Assembly (NCBI GenBank): GCA_024400935.1
Contig: JAKSLZ010000007.1
Span: forward strand, 1 to 63,782
DNA: 63,782 bases
Reading direction: 5' to 3'
Source: Muribaculaceae bacterium
GTDB taxonomy: Bacteria > Bacteroidota > Bacteroidia > Bacteroidales > Muribaculaceae
Part shown: positions 58,620 to 63,782 of the stretch, piece after piece
How the letters are laid out: every line of letters starts with the position of its first letter
Numbering within the stretch: the stretch's first letter is position 1
Translations under genes and position numbers: made by a program
The notes under the pieces: model-generated
Database searches by the model: none
Seen by the model: the letters and a program-made list of their open reading frames with translations, nothing else
Told to the model about the DNA's origin: nothing

Positions 58620-60515
58620 TTACTCCTGAGTGCTGTCCCACCATACGGGAATCTCATACATGTCGTCCTGCTTGTACCAAACAACCTCGTTGCCTGAGCC
58701 GTCAACCATGCGAGCACCGGGAACCTTAGCGCCAATAGCCTGGAGGTTCTTAGCGTTGTAGTTCTGCTCGTGTGAGCACTGTGCCCAACGACGCCACTGC
58801 TTGGTCGGGAGACGCTTAGCGCAGTCTACATCGTGGTTGTAGTAGTCAGGTATACCCCAGCCGAAGAACAATGTGGGGTTGAAGTCGTAGCGACGCATAT
58901 CGCTCCACTGCTCGAGTGAGAACTGGAGAGCAATGTGCTTCTGAGTGAGGATGTGACCCAGAGTGATGTCGCCTGAAGTACCGATACCGTTAGCAAGGAA
59001 CTTGTCGATGTCGGCCTGAACCATGGGAGTGAAAGAAGGACAATCCTTGAGAGAAGCGTCTTCCTGGCACCATACGTTCAGCTTGTCGTTCATGAGCTTG
59101 ATAGAAGCCTCGATACCATCCTTGTAAGCCTTGAAAGCACCGGGCTTATCACCCATGTTGAAGAGAACCTCAGCGCGGATGAAGCAAGCCTCTGAATAAG
59201 TACCTACGTAAGTGGGAGCAGAAACGCGGCTGTAGAATGAACCAGACTCCTTAGAAGCGTCTGTACCGTTGCGACGATACAGGAGGTCCTGCTTAGCAGC
59301 GTAGCCCTTAGACTCGCTTGTAGCCTCTACGTAAACGGTGTCACCCAGACGATCGGGGTTAGAGCTGTCGATGAACCAGCCACCCTTGGCAGCATCATAG
59401 TTAGCACGCATGGGGCCGCCAGCAGCGTTGAGACCGCTCTGCATGTCAACACCCTTAGAACGACGCCAGTGGCCATTCCACTTCAGGCCGTCAACTGCCG
59501 AGTTGTCCTTGTTGCTTGATGCGCAGTAAGCCCAGGGGATGATGTGGTCGGCACGGGGATCCTCTACACCATAGCCGTTGAAGTTCTCCAGGTTGTCAGT
59601 GAGCATCTTAGTTACCATGTAACCAGAGTTCATACCGCAAACTGAATAGAGGGGAGAGTAGTCAACGGGCTCAGCCCAACCGAGGTTATCGATTGTGGGA
59701 CCGTTGTCGTCGGTGTGGTTGATAACTGTGTTGTCCTCATTGCCCTTCATAGCCTTGTCGAGGCATTCGAGGATGAGGCTTGTGTCATACTTAAGAGTAG
59801 TGTAAACACCGTTCTCGTCCTTAACGCACTTGCCAGCACCCTTCTTGTTGAGGTGGTTGAGCCAGCGAGCTTTCAGGAAGTAACCGAGCTTAACCCACTT
59901 CTTAACGTCACCCTTGTTCCACCAGTCGCCAGTTGCGAGAGAGGGCTTAGAAGGATCGATTGAGGGGTTCTTCTCGAGCAGGTCAATACCTTCGTCAAGG
60001 CTCTGGAGACAGCGCTGGAAGAGTTCCTTACCAGTGTTGTACTCGGGAGTTGCGCTACCGGTCTTGATGTCGTCGAAAGGCATTTCACCATAGAGGTCGG
60101 CCATAAGCATTGTACCGTAAGCCTCGATGATCTTAGCTACACCTGCATAGTGAGGATTGTTGTCGGCCTTAGCCTTATCATACATGTCGGGCACGTTACA
60201 GTAAGCACCTACGAACCACCACTGATAGGGAGTGGTAACGGGACTTGTAGTGGGGCACCAGTAAGAAGAATACCAGTAAGTACCGCCGCCATAGTTGCGG
60301 GTCCAACCACCGCTCTGCATACCTGTACGCCAGTCAGCAAACTGGTGACCGCTGTTGGTATAGAATTGAATGTGAGCCAGACGGAGCTCATAAGGTGTAG
60401 ACTGTGCACTGGGGTTGTTGGGATCAGTGTTGATGTCCAACCAGTCGTTGCACGATGTGAGTGACAGCGCTGCTGCACCCATACCACACAATATCATTGA
60501 TTTTAATAATTTCAT
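58620..60515 (-). CDS. SusD/RagB-family nutrient-binding lipoprotein
   Basis: The 631-residue protein has lipobox LTSC (Cys22), then the SusD start CNDWLDINTDPNNPS. TPR-like helices include YEMPFDDI-type LYGEMPFDDIKTG (about 143-155). It belongs to the SusD-like 2 group by its Asn-Pro-rich N-terminus and C-terminal WSDMRRYDFNP. It lies 46 bp downstream of the SusC gene and would form the lid of that transporter, capturing glycan or peptide. Confidence 0.93.
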   Translation of the reverse strand: MKLLKSMILCGMGAAALSLTSCNDWLDINTDPNNPSAQSTPYELRLAHIQFYTNSGHQFADWRTGMQSGGWTRNYGGGTYWYSSYWCPTTSPVTTPYQWWFVGAYCNVPDMYDKAKADNNPHYAGVAKIIEAYGTMLMADLYGEMPFDDIKTGSATPEYNTGKELFQRCLQSLDEGIDLLEKNPSIDPSKPSLATGDWWNKGDVKKWVKLGYFLKARWLNHLNKKGAGKCVKDENGVYTTLKYDTSLILECLDKAMKGNEDNTVINHTDDNGPTIDNLGWAEPVDYSPLYSVCGMNSGYMVTKMLTDNLENFNGYGVEDPRADHIIPWAYCASSNKDNSAVDGLKWNGHWRRSKGVDMQSGLNAAGGPMRANYDAAKGGWFIDSSNPDRLGDTVYVEATSESKGYAAKQDLLYRRNGTDASKESGSFYSRVSAPTYVGTYSEACFIRAEVLFNMGDKPGAFKAYKDGIEASIKLMNDKLNVWCQEDASLKDCPSFTPMVQADIDKFLANGIGTSGDITLGHILTQKHIALQFSLEQWSDMRRYDFNPTLFFGWGIPDYYNHDVDCAKRLPTKQWRRWAQCSHEQNYNAKNLQAIGAKVPGARMVDGSGNEVVWYKQDDMYEIPVWWDSTQE

Positions 60516-60561
60516 ATTATATAAATTTTATGTTGTTCAACAAATCTGTGAAGATTTAGGA

Positions 60562-63500
60562 TTAGAATGTGAGGTTTACACCCAGTGAGAAGCTTGAAGT
60601 AGCGGGAACACCGCAGTAGTCGAAGCCCACTGAAGAAGAACCACCGACACCAGCACCTGATGCTGCGCACTCGGGATCACCGTCGTAGTTAGTGAAGAGG
60701 AGCAGGTTAGTTGCGCTAGCTGTTACAGCAGCACGCTTGAGGACCTTAGTCTTAGCCAGAACTGCCTGGGGAAGCTCATAAGTCAGAGAGATTGAACGGA
60801 GACGCAGGCTGTTAACCTTAGTGATCCAGTTGCGAGTCTCATAGTTGTAAGCACCGCTGTAGTAGTTCTTGATGATGTTGTAACCACTCATTTCCTTACC
60901 GTTGAATGTGTAAGTCTTGCCAGCTTCCCAAGTGTTAGTTACGTCTTCGCCCTTAGCGTTTACACCTTCGATAGTGAGAGGAGCATCACGGAAGTCGCCA
61001 GAGAACTGGCTAACACCGCTCATGGTCATCGCATACTTTGTACCGTTGAATACGTCGCCACCTACGCGGAACTCCCACAGCATGTTGAATGAGAAGTTCT
61101 TGTAAGTAAGGGTGTTGTTCCAACCGCCAGTGAACTTAGCCTCACGGTTACCAACCTCGAATGTAGTCTGTGACTTGTCAGAAGTGGGGAATCCGTTAGC
61201 ATCGAGGATGAGCTTGCCAGCTTCGTTGCGTGCCCACTTGCCACCAGAGATAGCCATGAAGTGGCCACCTGAGAATGTAGCAGCCTGTGCGCCTGCATAC
61301 TGTACGTCAGTTACGTACATGATATCCATACCTGCGGGGAGGTCTTCCATTGTACCACGGTTGCCAGCAGCGTTGATGCCGGTTTCCCATGTGAAGTCCT
61401 TAGTCTGAACGGGAGTACCGCTGAGGCTAACCTCGAGACCCTTGTTGTAAACTGTACCTGCGTTGATAGAGCAGAAGATGTAACCAGTTGACTGGGGACC
61501 ACGGGGTGAAAGGATCTGGTTGTAAGACTTGTTGTTGTAGTAGCAGATGTCAAATTTCAAGCGGTTCTGGATAAAGCGAAGTTCCAGACCAACCTCAGTA
61601 GACTTACTCATCTCAGGCTTGATGAAGGGGTTACCGCGAGTCCAAGTGTTACCAAGACCTACAGCACCCTCCAGGTATGTACCTACGGGCCACAGATAAG
61701 TTGCAGTCTCATAAGCGCCGGTGTCCTTACCTACCTTAGCCCATGATGCGCGTACCTTACCAAATGACAGCCACTCGGGACGAGCGTCACCCATGAGCTC
61801 AGTGAATGCTACAGCACCACTTACACTGGGATAGAAGTAAGAGCGGTTCTCAACGGGAAGAGTAGAAGTCCAGTCGTTACGGCCGGTAACGGTCAAGAAG
61901 ATAGCGTTGCGCCAGTCCATGCGGAACTCACCGAAGGCAGCCACGAGGCGCTTGCGGCTCATGCTCTGCTGGAACTTCTTGTCGTTGTCAGCTACGTTGC
62001 CAAATGAATAGAAGGGAGAAGCAAAGTGGTAACCCATGCGGTAGTTGCGGATTGACTTAGTGTAGTCAGTTGAAGTACCGAGCATCAGGTTGAAGTCGAA
62101 GTCACCAAACTGCTTGTTGAAGTTTGTCATCAAGTTAGTTGACAGATAACGATATCTCATGTCGTTGTCACTGAGCATACCATCCTGCCAGAGCTGCTTG
62201 CAAACACCGTTGGGAGCAACGAAGTTCTTGTTGTTCTGAGTATAAGAGTCAACACCCATGCGGTAGTTGATGAACCACCAGTCGGTGATGTCAGCCTTAA
62301 CATTGAAACCGCCAGTGAAGCGCTCAGTGTTATCGGTCATCTTGTTCTTGTTGATGATCCAGTAGGGGTTGTCAACCTCATCCCAGTTCTGCAGGTCAGC
62401 AAACTGTTTGTAACGGCTGCCGTCCTCGTTGAGGTAGTGGGTCATGTCGTTGCTGGGAGCCCAGTTGTAAACTGAATAGAGGGCACCAGTACCGCTTGAA
62501 CCATAGAGAGCAGCACCTGTGAGGGTACGTACTGTGCGGGCGTTGCTGTAAGCAGCATTTGCACCGAATGTGAAGATCTTGTACTTCTGCTCGCCGTTGA
62601 AACGGAATGTGGTCTTCTTGTAACCAGTGTTGGGAACGATACCGGTCTGATCGAAGTAAGAACCGCTCAGATAGAAGTTACCGTTCTCGTTACCACCGCT
62701 GATGCTCAGGTTAGTATCCCAAACGCCACCAGTCTGGAAGAAGTCGCCAATGTTGTCATAGGTTGCATCGCCAGCACCGAGCTTGTCGCCCCAAGAGCTA
62801 TAAGACTTGGGATTGAAAGCTGTGCCCTTGTAAGCACCAGTAGCTGCGTCATACATATCCTCGAGATAACCGCGCTTGTAAGTGTTCTGCACCTTGGGCA
62901 GAGTCTTCACGCGTGAAGAGATGTACTTAGCGTTGAGGTTGATCTCAACGTTACCAGCTTTACCTTTCTTAGTAGTGATGAGGACAACACCGTTAGCTGC
63001 ACGTGAACCATAGAGTGCAGAAGCAGCGGGGCCCTTGAGGATAGACATGTTCTCGATATCATCGGGGTTGATATCCATCACACGGTTAGAAGTAGTTGTC
63101 TGAGCCTTACCTGAACCGTCGAAGCCAGTATTACCAACAACTGAAGAAGAGTTGTCATAGATGATACCGTCTACTACGAACAGAGGCTGGTTGTCACGGT
63201 TCTCAGAGCCTGATGTACCACCACGGAGGATGATCTGTGCACCAGCACCTGCAGCACCTGATGACTGAGTCACGTTAACACCGGCAATCTTACCTGAAAG
63301 AGAGTTGATGGCGTTAGCGGTCTTGTTCTTCATGAGCTCTTCAGACTTGAGGTCATCTACGGCATAACCGAGTGACTTGCGGTCCTTCTTGATACCCAGC
63401 GCAGTTACAACAACCTCGTCGAGGTTAGCGCCACTGCTTAGAAGAGTAACATCCTGAGTGGGGCCTGTAACCTTTACTTCCTTGGCCTCAGCGCCGATGA

Positions 63501-63759
63501 AAGAGATTACCAGAGTGCTACCCACGGGAGCATTAATACTGTACTTACCTTCTACGTCGGTTGCAGTACCACGGTTAGTACCCTTTACCTTAACGGTTGC
63601 ACCGATGAGAGGCTCACCATTGGCGTCCTTTACGACACCAGTCACTTTGTTATTCTGCGCAACTGCCGAGAAGCCCACGTTGCTCTGGCTAGACACCAGA
63701 CCAGCAGGAGCACCACAAGCGAGTGCAAGCGCAGCTAACAGTACACATTGTTTTTTCAT
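60562..63759 (-). CDS. SusC/RagA-family TonB-linked outer-membrane protein
   Basis: The start is ATG 63759; the longer frame begins at a GTG two codons upstream. The 1065-residue protein has a signal peptide and a carboxypeptidase-regulatory-like domain (VTGVVKDANGEPLIGATVKVKG, about 40-115). The TonB plug follows (LRGGTSGSENRDNQPLFVVDGI, about 180-202, and the KGKAGNVEI signature), then the barrel ending in SLGVNLTF. With the SusD lipoprotein it imports oligosaccharides or peptides. No sigma/anti-sigma or hybrid sensor is within the window; the operon's promoter lies beyond the right edge. Confidence 0.95.
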   Translation of the reverse strand: MKKQCVLLAALALACGAPAGLVSSQSNVGFSAVAQNNKVTGVVKDANGEPLIGATVKVKGTNRGTATDVEGKYSINAPVGSTLVISFIGAEAKEVKVTGPTQDVTLLSSGANLDEVVVTALGIKKDRKSLGYAVDDLKSEELMKNKTANAINSLSGKIAGVNVTQSSGAAGAGAQIILRGGTSGSENRDNQPLFVVDGIIYDNSSSVVGNTGFDGSGKAQTTTSNRVMDINPDDIENMSILKGPAASALYGSRAANGVVLITTKKGKAGNVEINLNAKYISSRVKTLPKVQNTYKRGYLEDMYDAATGAYKGTAFNPKSYSSWGDKLGAGDATYDNIGDFFQTGGVWDTNLSISGGNENGNFYLSGSYFDQTGIVPNTGYKKTTFRFNGEQKYKIFTFGANAAYSNARTVRTLTGAALYGSSGTGALYSVYNWAPSNDMTHYLNEDGSRYKQFADLQNWDEVDNPYWIINKNKMTDNTERFTGGFNVKADITDWWFINYRMGVDSYTQNNKNFVAPNGVCKQLWQDGMLSDNDMRYRYLSTNLMTNFNKQFGDFDFNLMLGTSTDYTKSIRNYRMGYHFASPFYSFGNVADNDKKFQQSMSRKRLVAAFGEFRMDWRNAIFLTVTGRNDWTSTLPVENRSYFYPSVSGAVAFTELMGDARPEWLSFGKVRASWAKVGKDTGAYETATYLWPVGTYLEGAVGLGNTWTRGNPFIKPEMSKSTEVGLELRFIQNRLKFDICYYNNKSYNQILSPRGPQSTGYIFCSINAGTVYNKGLEVSLSGTPVQTKDFTWETGINAAGNRGTMEDLPAGMDIMYVTDVQYAGAQAATFSGGHFMAISGGKWARNEAGKLILDANGFPTSDKSQTTFEVGNREAKFTGGWNNTLTYKNFSFNMLWEFRVGGDVFNGTKYAMTMSGVSQFSGDFRDAPLTIEGVNAKGEDVTNTWEAGKTYTFNGKEMSGYNIIKNYYSGAYNYETRNWITKVNSLRLRSISLTYELPQAVLAKTKVLKRAAVTASATNLLLFTNYDGDPECAASGAGVGGSSSVGFDYCGVPATSSFSLGVNLTF

Positions 63760-63782
63760 ACGCACAATTTTGTGAGTTAGTT

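Overview
The window is a 63.8-kb chromosomal segment of a Bacteroidota bacterium, order Bacteroidales. The evidence is a SusC/SusD outer-membrane pair, a second TonB receptor operon, fused SecDF, a BspA-type leucine-rich repeat protein, a 47-nt type II-C CRISPR repeat, and at least a dozen promoters of the Bacteroidota form TTTG-N19-21-TAnnTTTG. GC near 50% and the gene set suggest a Muribaculaceae/Prevotella-like gut lineage; that family assignment is inference. No rRNA, complete insertion sequence, prophage or cas gene is present.

Layout. 1-746: right-hand part of a CRISPR array that continues off the left edge. 747-1901: a gene-poor stretch of hairpins and a gene remnant, ahead of frr (ribosome recycling). 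2.5-3.3 kb: dispersed repeats, a transposase-gene remnant and tRNA-Phe. 3.5-6.0 kb: two secreted or envelope proteins and a candidate small RNA. 6.1-11.2 kb: TonB receptor plus DUF5689-type lipoprotein operon. 12.2-14.7 kb: lipoprotein, M16 peptidase and an S24/LexA-type regulator with a clear operator-like site. 15.1-20.3 kb: secDF and a large Ig-like lipoprotein. 20.6-28 kb: two FKBP isomerases, a TrmH-family RNA methyltransferase, Obg, an ABC exporter and a YebC protein. 28.9-34.8 kb: pheT, then a zinc-ribbon protein, a mannose-1-phosphate guanylyltransferase, an Lrp regulator and a D-2-hydroxyacid dehydrogenase. 35.3-41 kb: lgt, a fusion of a MalY/PatB-type PLP enzyme with DapF, a phosphodiester-glycosidase-like lipoprotein, a beta-barrel protein and a Sel1 lipoprotein. 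41.5-48.4 kb: BspA-like protein, GAPDH and a 953-residue secreted protein. 49-53.7 kb: mscL, a DUF4956 / VTC-type polyphosphate polymerase / DUF2490 / Cthe_2159-like operon and a dockerin-like protein. 54-58.3 kb: glycosyltransferase, B12-binding-type radical SAM protein, pyrH and a TPR membrane protein. 58.6-63.8 kb: SusD and SusC.

How it works together. Most of the content is core housekeeping (translation, secretion, lipoprotein maturation, nucleotide supply, lysine/peptidoglycan precursor supply) mixed with cell-envelope and nutrient-capture genes.

The most unusual material is between genes. It includes several families of palindromic repeats, some with stem changes that look compensatory. 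It includes arrays of miniature hairpins joined by a fixed 9-nt linker, a 119-bp leader duplicated in front of two start codons, and two promoter-plus-terminator units without an ORF (candidate small RNAs). The CRISPR repeat itself contains a promoter-like signal. The most notable protein is the PLP-enzyme/DapF fusion. Start codons were re-chosen for about ten genes where the longest ORF ran through a promoter or into a neighbour.
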